64,000 nt of DNA. Origin: Cervus elaphus (taxonomy: Eukaryota; Chordata; Mammalia; Artiodactyla; Cervidae). The DNA is taken from positions 42,056,001 through 42,120,000 of the forward strand of contig NC_057831.1 of NCBI RefSeq assembly GCF_910594005.1, read 5' to 3'. The first letter of the stretch is position 1; every line of letters begins with the position of its first letter. The notes below the pieces were generated by a model, which did not search any database, was not told the origin of the DNA, and worked only from the letters and a program-made list of their open reading frames with translations. The translations under genes were made by a program, and so were the position numbers. Below, piece by piece: positions 24,090-35,500 of the stretch.

Positions 24090-25075
24090 CAGATTGCATT
24101 CCCTCCCACCACCTCAGCTGCTTCCATGCCAGCCTAAGCACCATATTTCCCTTGACTGAATCACTGCAATAGCCTCCTAATTCATCTCCGCCTCTGGCTG
24201 CTGAGATGTCCTACACTTCAACTTTAAATGTAAGTCAGATGACATCACTCCTCACTAAAACTCTACACCGCCCCACCCCCTTTCTCTCAGAAGAAAGGCA
24301 AAATCCCTTCAAAGGCTAGAAGATCCCACACAATCTGATCTCTCCCTTTCCCTACCTCATCTCATTTCCTAAAACTTTTCCCATCACCACGTCCACTGCC
24401 CCAGTCACAGCAGCCTTCCTGTATTTTTGCAACATGTCAACCCTGCTCCTTCCTCAGGGCTTTGTATTGGATGTCCTCCGTCCCTGAACAGCTCTTTCCA
24501 AAACATACACTGGTACTTTTCCTCACCTCCTCTGCTCAAATGGAACTTTCTCTCTGAATCCTGTTCTGATTCCTGTATTTAAAAGTGTCCCTATCTCCCC
24601 AGTCCCTATTTCCAAATTCCCTCTGCCCTGCTCTTTCTCCTCCCATTTCATTCATCAGCTTATCATGTATGACACAATTCATTTCTTTATTATGTCTATT
24701 GTTTAGTTTCAATCTTCTTTCCCTAGAAACTGATCTTATGAGGTCATATGTCTTTGTCTATTTTATTCACCAGTATATACCAAGCATCTGTTTTAGTCTT
24801 TAGTATAGAGAAAAGTGAAAGTGTTAGTCACTCTATCATGTCCAACTCTTTTCGACCCCATGGACTGCAGCCTGCCAGGCTATCTGTCCATGGAATTCTC
24901 CAGGCAAGAACCTGGAGTGGGTTGCCATTCCCTCCTCAGGGGATCTTCCTGACCCAGGGATCGAAGCAGGGTCTCCAGCATTGCAGGCAGATTCTTTACC
25001 GTCTGAGTCACCATGGAAGCCTTAGCATAGAGAAGGCACTCACCAAACATTTTTTCATTGAATAAATTAAATTAT
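24090..25075 (+). mobile_element. L2 LINE remnant
   Basis: The C+T-rich run has L2 ORF/3' order: 'ctgcaatagcctcctaa', 'cctcagggctttgtattgg', 'cacctcctctgctcaaatgg', and an AT-rich end 'ttcattgaataaat'. A Bov-tA copy is nested near the 3' end. It is ancient and non-functional. Confidence 0.65.
24813..25021 (-). mobile_element. Bov-tA SINE, antisense, nested in L2
   Basis: The plus strand begins with the reversed BovB-like tail (AAAGTGAAAGTGTTAGTCACTC) and ends with the reversed tRNA-Glu head (GACTCAGACGG in complement, then CCATGGAAGCC). TTAGTATAGAGAA (24800-24812) and TTAGCATAGAGAA (25022-25034) are a 13-bp target duplication with one mismatch. Confidence 0.92.
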
Positions 25076-26749
25076 TTAATCATTTCAGTAAGGCCTTGAA
25101 GTAGGAACTCTAAAGGATCATTAACTACCTTATCCACTCTTGGCCAGTCATTGACCAAGTAAAGATTCAAGTACAGTCAGGCTCCAGAGGTCAGACCCTT
25201 AGCTCTGGCTCCCAGTTTGTTACCCATGCTCAGCACTATCCTGTGATCCCTTTGGCACAGGGATGGTATGTTTCCACATATCTAGTTACTGCTTTAGTGA
25301 TATACACAGTACTTTGCAAACAGTAGGTGCTCAACATTTACGTAAGTCTGTTTGGCCAGCTTGTCCCAAGCAACATGACCTTTACTGCTACAGTGCCCTC
25401 CTGCCCTGGCTTTTGTAACATCTGCCCTGAGAACATACTATGCTCACCTAGGAGTCAGAGGAAAGATGTCAGTAAACTGAGGCCCAGACAGGTAAAGAAA
25501 CAGTCAAGACTGAGATCCGGATCTTGAGACGCTGCAGTCATTTCTCCATTTGTGACTTGAATTTTTAAATACAGCCCTATCTATACCCTTCAAGTGCAAG
25601 TTAACAGAGGCAGGGACTTCTGGTCCCTTCTAGGTGTCTTGCAACAGATGTACCCCAATGGTAGGTACACCAAGGTACCTAGGTACCTTGTTTATTAATA
25701 AATAAATAAATACTTGTTTATTTCCAACAAGGCCCAAGCTGGACTGGCAGGAACAGGAGAAACAACACAATTTGCCTGGATGGTCAAGCAGAGATAATGA
25801 GGGGAAGTAAAATATGAAACAGACTCAGGAAAGCAGCTAATAAGCAACCAATTTCACCTTTAAAAGAAGTCACAGTTTCAGAGATGGAGTTGGAAGTTAA
25901 ATAAAACTTGGAAGATTTTTTGATCAATATTCTCCATGGTTTTCATTTTAATTTACAGGGGAAAACACAGCAAGGCCTTGAGCAAGACTGATAGACTGCT
26001 ACATGATCAATTCTTTCCTTGTCCCCATTGTAAAAACAAAACCATAAATTACAATAATTCTTATTTTTGGCTAAATGATTTTCAGCAGCATGGCTGGATG
26101 GTGACAGCCTAAATAATCATGGATTCATCATTTCTCACAGCCCAGAATCACAGTACTAGAGCTATTTTCCTTTGTCAAAAAACTGTGGCTCTCCCAGAGT
26201 AAATAATGTTAAAAAAAAAAAAAAAAAAAAAGGAGAGAGAAAACCTGGTAAATAATTTAAATTTTTCATTTGTGTTCAAATGACTTTTCCTCCCTTTCTA
26301 TAAGCAGCTTTAGAATAATATCAATATCTTGTGATTGATAGGACAAGGCCTGATAAGCTATAACTTTTTAGCTTAATTTTTGCTTCTAATGAATGTCTTT
26401 TGATTTCTGCAAAACTAGAAATTTGGTTAGGACCTATGTTTATCTCACAAGCCTTTGAGACAGTGCCAGTGACCATAAGCAGATACTTCTTGCCTAAAAG
26501 GAAAATGTTACACAGTTTTGTAGCACAAGTAACTAAATTAAATCTGAAAGGAGGGAACAGGAAAAAAGGCATTAAAAGAGAAGGTGACAGAACCTGGCCC
26601 CCATTTCATCCCTGCAGTCCTTTGATCTGCGATACTTTTGCAAAAGGGAGCCATGTTATATAAATTGAAACCATGACTCTCAAATGTTAAAGACTTCTGC
26701 TTTTGATTGAAACTAATATGAATGCTGGGGTTTGTATCATACAGCAGCC
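25076..26749. other. Unassigned non-coding DNA; poly(A) run at 26211-26231
   Basis: No gene is visible. A possible L2/MIR end lies at 25210-25345. The 21-base A run at 26211-26231 has no convincing flanking duplication, so I do not call a retrocopy. Confidence 0.45.
25671..25690. repeat. 20-bp perfect palindrome
   Basis: CAAGGTACCTAGGTACCTTG is identical to its own reverse complement. It lies next to an AT-rich TTTATTAATAAATAAATAAA stretch. Confidence 0.95.
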
Positions 26750-27360
26750 CCAAAAGTTTCTTCTTTCCCTTATTTAAATCTCTCTCCCTCCCCCTCTCAT
26801 AGACAGAGATTTATTCTAAGGAATTGGCTCATCTGATTTGTGTGGGCAGCCAAGACCAAAAGCCACAAAACAGACTGGACATTCTTAGGTAGGGAGCTGG
26901 AACATTTCTGAGGTAAAACTCCCTCTTCCTCAGGGAAATCTCAGTTTTGTTCTTAAAGTCTTTCAACTAATTGTATGAGGCCCACTCCCACTATTGAGAT
27001 CCACTCCTCTACAAACTTCCCTGTTGGCTCAGACGGTAAAGCATCTGCCTACAATGCAGGAGACCCACGTTCGATCCCTGGGTCAACAAAGATCCCCTGG
27101 AGAAGGAAATAGCAACCCACTCTTGTACTCTTGCCTGGAAAATCCCATGGACGGAGGCGCTTGGTAGGCTAACAGTCCATGGGATCGCAAAGAGTTGGAC
27201 ACAACTGAGTGACTTCACTTTCCTTTCTTTCTTTTCTTCTACAAACTAACTATAGATGTTAACCACATCCACATATGACCTTCATGGCAACATCTGAAGT
27301 AGTATTTGAGGAAGCAACTGAGGATGATAACCCAGCAAGCTGACACATCAAATTAACCAT
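26750..27360 (+). repeat. Ancient mammalian interspersed repeat, split by Bov-tA
   Basis: The blocks 'gagatttattctaaggaattggctcat', 'ctcagggaaatctcag...ttcaactaattgtatgaggcccac' and 'gacacatcaaattaaccatcac' form a collinear order I know from a mammal-wide repeat, but I cannot name its family with confidence. A Bov-tA separates the last two blocks. Confidence 0.45.
27018..27237 (+). mobile_element. Bov-tA SINE
   Basis: It has the head CTTCCCTGTTGGCTCAG, the B box GTTCGATCCC and the BovB tail GATCGCAAAGAGTTGGAC. TCTACAAACT is repeated at 27008-27017 and 27238-27247, a 10-bp target duplication. A T/C-rich tail precedes the right copy. Confidence 0.93.
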
Positions 27361-27899
27361 CACTGGGAACTCAGAGTTTAGTGGAAGAGAGAGACAATGA
27401 ATAGAAAACTACACATGATGTAAATCACAATTACATGATGAGTACAGAGGAGCTAGACTAATCTAGGGATCAGAGTCTTCCCTACAAAGGTCCAGCAGAG
27501 ACCTAATAAGTGAGCAGGAGTTAGGCCAGAGAAAAGGAATGATATTTCAGCATTCCATAGGGCTTATTCAAAAGCCCCAAGTCCAGAACAAACCTGGCAT
27601 ATTTGAGAAATGGAAAAGGGGCCAGGGCAGCTAGAGCCTAATAAGTTTGGCACCCCAGTGTCCTTTGTGAACAAAAAAGAGTAATTTACAGAACTAAAAG
27701 CTTTGGTTTCCACTGGATTCAGGCACCTAGCCTGGTGTGCTTAAGATATCTTTGAGAGAAACAGACTTTTTCTTCTTCTATTGATGCTATGATTAAAATC
27801 TTCTTGTGGTCCTATTACATGTAGAATAAAGTGTTTGTCCTCCAAGAGTTTTTAGGATCAAATAGTGCACTGCACTCTTGATAGCAACTCCTGTTACTT

Positions 27900-28620
27900 T
27901 TTTTCCTAACTACCAAACTCCCATTACATCTTTAGTTCTCAAACTGGCCAGTACTAGTTCAGTCTCAGGGGCCTTTGAACTTGCTCTTTCTTCTGCTCTC
28001 ATCACCATTCCCCAAGATTTCACACAGCAGGCTCCTTCTGAGCTTTCAGATTTCAGCTGAAAATACCATCCTTCTCTGTCCTATTTTTTTTTTTTATATG
28101 AGAACTTTTAAGATTAACTCTCAGCAACTTTCAAATATGCAATACAGTATTATTATCTGTAGTACCCACTGCTGTACATTGCACCCCCATGTAATGGAAT
28201 CAGGATGGAAATTTGTTCCTTTTGTCCCCCTTCACCTATTTCGCCAAGATGCCCCCTACCCCAGGCTTGACTTCAGGCAACTAACCTGTTTTGTATGAAT
28301 TCATTTGTTTGGTTCTTTCTCCCTTCCTTCCTTCATTTATTTCTTTTCACATATAAGTAAGATCAGTTATTTTCTCTTTCTCTGACTTATTTCAATTAGA
28401 ATAATGTCCTCAGGTTCAAATCTAAGGTAATGGAGGAAATCTGTCATGGAATCTGTCCCATTTTTGTCATCATCATCTGACTTTACTTACCCCATTTCTT
28501 TCCTTACTTTTTATCTCCATTCACTTGCATGAAAATTTCATAAAAGCAGAGATTCTGAGAGTAAGCATTTAATACATAGTTTTGAAAATATAGATATAAT
28601 ACTTTTGGTAAATAACCTTT
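27900..28620 (+). mobile_element. L2 LINE remnant, split by L1
   Basis: The left part has the L2-like 'caggggcctttgaacttgctctttcttctgc...tcaccattccccaagatttcacacagcaggctcctt' run. The right part resumes with 'cataaaagcagagattctgag'. A minus-strand L1 (28089-28451) lies between them. Confidence 0.55.
28089..28451 (-). mobile_element. L1 3' end, antisense, nested in L2
   Basis: A T run at the left edge marks the reversed poly(A) tail. The body follows the antisense L1 blocks 'gtagtacccactgctgtacattgcacccccatg' and 'ctgacttatttcaattagaataatgtcctcaggttc'. TCTGTCCTATTTTT (28075-28088) and TCTGTCCCATTTTT (28452-28465) are a 14-bp target duplication with one mismatch. Confidence 0.8.
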
Positions 28621-29009
28621 GAACTATATTCATCTCCACAATGAAACAAACTGCATATTTTGTCTGTCAACAAGACCACCAGACTATGCAATGGCACATT
28701 ATTTAGCATACTTGCAAATTGTGGAGGGACACAAAAGTGATTCTTTTATATACAACTAGAGACTAAACTTTTTGTGGTTTGACTTTGGAATATTTTTGTA
28801 TTTCTGATTTTTGCTTGGCTTGTCAGCAAATCCATGTCTCTCAGATTAAGAAAGAAAAAAGGAGCTAGAAGGGACATGATTTAAACAATGTCCCAGACAA
28901 GCTATAGCAAGATAATGAGAGAAGAAGAAAAACTGTTATAAGACTGTCTGATTATAGAGCAGGAGACCAATTCTAGAATTATACCCATTTTTTCAGTTGA
29001 GGATAAATG
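28621..29009. other. Unassigned non-coding DNA
   Basis: I see no gene or assignable repeat here. Confidence 0.5.
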
Positions 29010-29250
29010 TCACAAATTCACAGTATAGTAAATGAGTAAGAACAACACAAATTGTAGAGTAAGATAAATGATGATCCAATCTTAGCAACTTGCTCAATTT
29101 TTATAAAATGGGCAGATAAAGGCACTTAGCAAAAAAAGGCTGTCATGAGAATTAACCGGGACATATAAAAGCATATATCACTAGGTCTGCCACATAGTAA
29201 GTGCTAAAGTAATAATGTTATTATTATTATAGTAATAATAATCATTATCA
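29010..29250 (+). repeat. MIR SINE remnant with (TTA)n end
   Basis: The blocks 'cttagcaacttgctcaatttttataaaatgggca', 'tcatgagaattaaccggg' and 'gccacatagtaagtgct' follow MIR order. A short (TTA)n/(TAA)n stretch follows and could fold on itself. Confidence 0.65.
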
Positions 29251-29599
29251 CAATAACATGCAAAGAGTGAGCACAGCTCTTTACACCATGCCTTTCATAC
29301 TGACAGTCTGTGTGTGATCCATTTAGGTGACACTCAAGGAGGTCAGGGAAGGGAGCATGGAGTTATAGGTACAGATGTAATAAAGACAGTAATGACTTTA
29401 AGTCAGCAAGTAAAAGCATTCCAGGGGCCTCCAGCCTCAACAGGTCTAGGCAATAGTTCCAGAACTCAGGGTGCCTCTATATTTTTTGAAGTTGTTTTCA
29501 TCTCAGTAGAGAACACACAGGCAAAGACAAACGTGAATTCCAAGATGAGAGTTGTCCTGCGAAGAATGATAATATCTACTAACTTTAAAAAGAAGTCAA

Positions 29600-30116
29600 T
29601 TCTTAGATGTAGAAATGAACATATGGATACCCAAGGGGGGAGGAGGGGTAAGATCAACTGGGAGGTTGGGACTGGCATATAAACACTATTGATACTATGT
29701 ATAAAATAGATGACTAATGAGAACCTGGAACTTCCCTGGTGGCTTCGTGGTAAAGAATCTGCCTTCAATGCAGGAGACCTAGGTTCCATCCCTGGGTTGG
29801 GAAGATCCCCTGGAGGAGAGTATGGCAACCCACTCTTCTTGCCTGGAGAAACCCCAAGGACAGAGGAGCCTGGCGGGCTGCAGTCCATGGGGTCGCAGAG
29901 TCAGACATGACTGAGTGACTAAGTGCACACACGCAATGAGGACCTACTATCTAGCACAGAGAACTGTACTCAATACTCCGAGGTGACCTAAATAGGGAAG
30001 AAACCCAAATAAGACAGGATATGTGTAAACATACAGCTGTTTCACTTTGCTGTGAAACAGAAGCTAACACAACATTGCAAAAGTAACTATACTCCAACAA
30101 AGAATAACAATGAAGA
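29600..30116 (+). mobile_element. Artiodactyl L1 3' end, split by Bov-tA
   Basis: The L1 3' blocks 'ggcatataaacactattgatactatgtataaaatagatga' and 'gacctactatctagcacagagaactgtactcaata' lie on either side of a Bov-tA. The terminus 'actatactccaacaaagaataac' then leads to an A-rich end. AAAAAGAAGTCAA at 29587-29599 and 30117-30129 is the L1 target duplication (13 bp). Confidence 0.85.
29727..29934 (+). mobile_element. Bov-tA SINE nested in L1
   Basis: It has the head AACTTCCCTGGTGGCTTCG, the tail GGTCGCAGAGTCAGACATGAC and a short CA-rich end. AATGAGAACCT (29716-29726) and AATGAGGACCT (29935-29945) form an 11-bp target duplication with one mismatch, in L1 sequence. Confidence 0.93.
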
Positions 30117-30129
30117 AAAAAGAAGTCAA

Positions 30130-31720
30130 CTCTCCCTGTTTCTTGGAGGAGTCACAGTCTGTGGAATGGGTGTCACCATGGCTGCTATAACAAACAGCAT
30201 GGCACTCTCCTGGCATCTTCCTTCCCTTGATTAAACAGTTGATTCCTTGGTTCCCTCCTCCTTATTGATTTGCCTTCTGTACTCCTTTTAAAATCTGCCT
30301 CTTAAAAATGTCTAGTGTGTACGCAAGACCACAGAACCCAGGACACTTGGCAAAAGAGGGGAATGCTGGCCTGCCCCCGCCTCAGCTTCCTCAGAGCCTC
30401 ACTTTGGTGCCTCCTCGTGAGGTTAGCCCAACCCCTCTCCTCCCTACTCTTAGAACTGACTGCTATCCAGTCAAAAATGGAGAGACCACAGTCATAATTC
30501 TGAAACAACTGGCTTATGTGTTTGTGTGCCTGGCTGGCTCTTGACATAAAATAACTTCAAAGTTTTCATTAAAAAATAAGCAGACAACAACAACAAAAAA
30601 AAATGGCAATGTCCCTTCTGGTAGCAAACCATGGCATCTTGTTAAATGTCAGAAATGTTTGGGAAGGCCACGCTTAATGCAATTGAGTTCAGCTGAGTGC
30701 CTGCTGTCCTCTGGAACTGTTCTAAGAACTGAGGATACAACAAAACATGGTATAGTTCTTGCTCTTAAAAAAATCCTGCCTTTTAGGGATGACAGACCAT
30801 GAAACAGACAATTGCTTTACAGTTTCAATAGTTAGAACGTTGAGTGATGGGAGCAAAAAGCCTAGTGCTCAAACCCAGATCAGAGGCTGGGGCGGGGAGG
30901 GCTATGAATGGCTTCCTGAAGGAAGTAGGAAACAAACAGGATATAGAAACCCTTCTCAGCATACAACGTCTGAGGCTGACCTGTGAAAATAAGATTAGGA
31001 GCCGAGACAAGAATGTAGAACCAGAGACATCATCTGAATCACTGGGTCACATGAAGACAAGTAGGGGCTTAAGTCAGGCTCACTTAGAGAAGACTTTTCA
31101 TTGGTTTTCCCACCTCTTTTGATTTTGAGAAAAGCATAATCAACAGAGGGGACTGATAGGAGGACAGGGCAAGTACAGTCATATACCTGAGATGGTGGAT
31201 TCAGAACTTACTGAAATATGGTGCCTGCCGGAACAGATGAGGGATGCTGAAATGGAAGGCAGCAGAATTACTAAAAGCCTGGAAAAATATCATTTCCTAA
31301 GACTCAAAGAGTCAGAGCAAGTTCTCAAGGCCCTGTGCCACCAAAACTTCAAACATCTGCTGAGACTCTTTAAATCATAGAGTGGGTCTAACTTAGAAGA
31401 TACAAAGATGGGGGCAGAATTTTATAAGACTTAAGTTGAAAAAGAAACTGAAGACCAGAAAGGAGTTTGGATATATTGTCAGGCTGGATATTCCTTCTTT
31501 CTTGACTTAAAATGAGTATTTTGTTATGTATTATATTATCTCCTTTACCAGAATATACTTAAAAGGGTGCGTCAGATGGTTTCAATGAAAGATACTTTGC
31601 TCAAAAAAGTAAGATAGGTTGTGGGTAGATCTCCACTGGATCCATGCCTAAAGAGACCTGTCCTCTTAAGAGGCTCAGAGGATTCCTGATAGCCCTGGGA
31701 CCATTTAGTTACAATCTGTC
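30130..31720. other. Unassigned non-coding DNA
   Basis: No gene is supported. The blocks around 30690-30960 ('gttctaagaactgaggatacaacaaa...') resemble an old L2/MER-type remnant but are too degraded to classify. Confidence 0.45.
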
Positions 31721-32503
31721 AGGCTTCCCAGGTGACGCAGTGTTAAAGAATCCACCTGCCATAAATGGATAAGGAAGTTGTGGTACATATGCACAATGGA
31801 ATATTAATCAGCTATAAAAAAAAAAAAAGAATGCATTTGAATCAGTTCTAATGAGGTGGATGAAACTGGAGCCTATTATACAGAGTGAAGTAAGGCAGAA
31901 AGAGAAACATCAATACAGTATATTAATGCATATATATGAAATTTAGAAAGATGATAACAATGATCCTATATGCAAGGCAGCAAGAGAGACACAGATGTAA
32001 AGAACAGACTACTGGACTATGCAGGAGAAGGCAAGAATGAGATGATACGAGACAGTAGCACTGAAACATTTATATTACTATATCTAAAATAGGAGACCAG
32101 TGCAAGTTCGGTGCATGAAACAGGGCACTCAAAGCTGGCGCTCTAGGACAACCCAGAGGGATGAGGTGGGGAGGGAGGCGGGCGTGGGGGTTCAGGATGG
32201 GGGGCACATCTGCACCCGCGGCTGATTCGTGTCAGTGTGGCAGGGGCCACCACAGTGTTGTGAAGTGACTGTCCTCCAACTAAAATAAAAAAAAAAAAAA
32301 AGAATCCACCTGCCAATGCAAGAGATGCATTGACTCAGGTTCAATCCCTAGGTCAGGAATATCTCCTGGAGTACTCCAACCACTAGAGTGGTTGCAACCC
32401 ACTCTGGTATTCTTGCCTTGAGAATCTCACGGACAGAAGAGCCTAGTGGGCTACAGCTTATGGGGCTGGACACGACTGAGCATGCATACACACACACACA
32501 CAC
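31721..32503 (+). mobile_element. Bov-tA SINE split by L1
   Basis: The SINE head (AGGCTTCCCAGGTGACGCAG) ends at 31761, and the SINE resumes at 32316 and runs to a (CA)n tail at 32486-32503. The BovB tail GGGGCTGGACACGACTGAG is present. Relative to other copies the centre contains an 18-bp near-palindrome, CAACCACTAGAGTGGTTG (32377-32394), in place of the usual sequence. No outer target duplication was found. Confidence 0.88.
31762..32298 (+). mobile_element. L1 3' end nested in Bov-tA
   Basis: It begins TAAATGGATAAGGAAGTTGTGG, passes through the 'gaggtggatgaaactggagcctattatacagagtgaagtaag' block and ends CCTCCAACTAAAATAAAA plus poly(A). AAAGAATCCACCTGCCA occurs at 31745-31761 and 32299-32315, a 17-bp target duplication made of SINE sequence. 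The 3' UTR tract 32196-32275 is unusually GC-shifted (see findings). Confidence 0.92.
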
Positions 32504-35500
32504 TCAGATATACCAATGTGAGGCCTGGGTACTTTCAGGGCTGTGAAAATAAACCAATTTCATGATGGCAAATGCCACGGGGAATCTTCACTTTAAAAAA
32601 TGAAGAGGAGCACAAAACAAAGTGAAGGAAATTCTCTACATATACACATATATATACACACCTACATATACAGATCTATACACAGATACAATTTTCTTAT
32701 CATCTTAATCATTTTCTCTCTAAAATCTTTTGCAATATGGGCAAAGGACATAGTTCTGTGTATGTCTCCCTTTCATGGGGGTATAATTAATTAGTCAAGA
32801 ATTAAAATTCTCAAAATGTCCCACTTTTTTTTTTTTATCTTTGAGTCTTTTGACTCAATTCTTAAGATATTCTTGGATTCATTTCTAGCCCAGGCAACTC
32901 CTTGGGAAGTATAAAAATCAGTCAACTTGGATTTTTTTTCCTTAAGCACTTGTTACTATTCTTTAGTTTTAGTATAAGGTGATGGTATTTGAAAGCATAA
33001 AAGGGAGCTCTTGTAATTAAAATAATGAACTGGCAAGCACCTAGATAGCTAAAATTTACCAGGCCTGCCATCTGATATAAAAGGAATCACACCAGCATCA
33101 TCTTTTTTCTAGAAAAAAAATAGTGATTACTAGATTTGTTATATAACTGCCTATAAAAATTTAAGAAATTAAAAAAGATTTAACTACAAAAGGCCTTCAT
33201 TTCTTCTTAGTTTCTCCTAGTTGGTAAATTATAATTTTGTCTTACTTCTCCCCTGTTTCCTACATGTATTCTTATGAGCCTTTTAATAACACAGCTTGAT
33301 GTTTAACAATTGAATAAAGCATAATTTGAATGGGAATTCCCATTAACATCCACCATTCATTTACAGAGTCTGTTTTCCATTATCTCGCTATTACCCTCAT
33401 GTACTGAGCTGATAATGCAGTACAAAATCTGCAATTATAAGTGCCCATGGTGGATACTGCATTTGAAACTCAAGAGAATATTACTGCAGAAATTTGCATG
33501 TGGCAGTCTGACCAACCAAGGTTTTTGATTGTCTTCAAAATATGTAAAGAATATAATTTTTTAAATCTGATTTTACATTTTTTGAGCCATATGCCCACAT
33601 CTTCTACTCCCCCCACCCGCTTTTAGCAACTGCTTTGTGGTAAAACAAGAAGGCAACTGTATTCCAAGGCAAGATGCTCATTACAAAGTCTTACATACTC
33701 AGAGCATCATGGTTTTACCCACTTAGGGGTAAGAACAGCTCTTTGAACTCCATCCCAATTGAATAAGATATCTATAATTAGAGCTAAATTACTCAAAATT
33801 CTATAAAGAATGCCCCGATCCAGTCTATTGGTAGAAGAAAACATTTTAATGGCAGCCAAACTTGGGTTTTAAGCTCTTCCTCCCACTAGAATGATGAATC
33901 AGAAGGAAAATCAGTTTAGAATCAAGGCAGAGAAAGAAAGCTAGAAAAAAATAAAGACTTGTCTACTCTGGGCTATCAACAGCTGCCCACTGGCTACACT
34001 ACCATGTTTCAAGCATTACTCTCTGTAGAAAGAGATTTAAGAGACAGTCAAATGCGTGTTTCCTACAGAATTTATAGTTATTGAAAAATGTCAACCTAGC
34101 TCCTAGGCTCAAATGATTATGGTAGGTAAGCAAGGTTCTGTGTGGATTTCTCTACAAAAAAAGAAACAGTGACCTCATATATCCTGAAAACTCTGCCTCT
34201 TTTAACTCAGCAGACATTTGAGTACTGTACTCTGCACTAGACTCAGTGTGAAACAAAAGAACGAAACCTGGATTCATGGTTCCCACCACTGCAGACCCTG
34301 TCTATCATCTAAAACACTTAACTTTTAGAATAAAATGTGAAAAGTTAAACAGATCCAATACACACACACAAATACATATGTGTATACACACACACACACA
34401 CATACACACACAAATCCCATCTCTCATCTTTCCTAACTTTAGCCAGGGACAAGCAGTTTCGATAAAATACGTTTTCTCAGCTTATTTCTAGGAACTAGAC
34501 ACAAGTTTGAGACATAGATTTAAATACTGAAACACTTTCAGCATAAAGCAGTGACCAAAAGAAACGGAGCATTTTTTACATAGACCCTAAGGTGATAAAC
34601 TCTCAGAATTTAGGAGTTAGTTAATAATAAGATATAAGGGATGCATTAGCCAAAATTAATCAGATCATCAGGACATTTAGAACTTCTACTTCAAGGCAAC
34701 TACAATAAAATATATCCATCAGCTACTAGTTAATTAAATGGAAATCAAATGAAAATACACTTTGCTGCCAGAAGACTGGAATCCTTGGCAGTGATTAACT
34801 GTATTGACCAAGCTACTTTTCATTAGATCTTCCCAGGAAGGGATGATTACAAGCAGCTGATAAAGACAAAATGCACAGACATGGGTGGATAGTTGTGGTG
34901 GGGAGAAAAGCATGTACCAGCACCTCCTCCATCCTCCTAGGCCATTCAGGTCCGAAATATCAAAGGTTCAAAGTAGATTTAGGTTCCTCTGGGTTTGCTC
35001 AAATTTTCTGTTTCCATTGGTTTATGAGTCTACCTTGTACCACCTCCTCTGCAACTCTCATCCTTTTTTATTTTCACCATAATCCTACCTCACACTGAAA
35101 ATCAAAGATTCCTTCATTTTCTTAAACACTACCCTGGTATTCCTGAGCATAACAACCTTTTGATTAAAGTCTGGGGTAACAGGGAGCTTAAAGCAAGGCA
35201 CAGTGATGACGAATATAAGTTTGAAGACTAGACTTTATTTCCCTAAAATTTCAAATCTATTCCCAACAACATAGACAAAATAAATTGTTCACCATGTAGT
35301 ATCCTGTCTCCTGCCAAATTTCTCAAGCTCTTTCTCCTAACTCCAATCTCTTGCTTTTTCACCCTTCCCGGACCCTCATTCTCCCATTCCCCTTCAACAG
35401 AGCTGCTGTGAGTAATAACTTCCTGAGACTTGATTTTACAGGATCTAACTTTCAGAACACACCTTAGTAGAAGGACAACTTCTTCCATTATCAAAAATCA

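Noticed and set aside
26211..26231. A21 run as the tail of a processed retrocopy
   Set aside because: No target duplication flanks it, and no gene-like sequence precedes it. The GTAAATAAT words nearby do not bracket the run.
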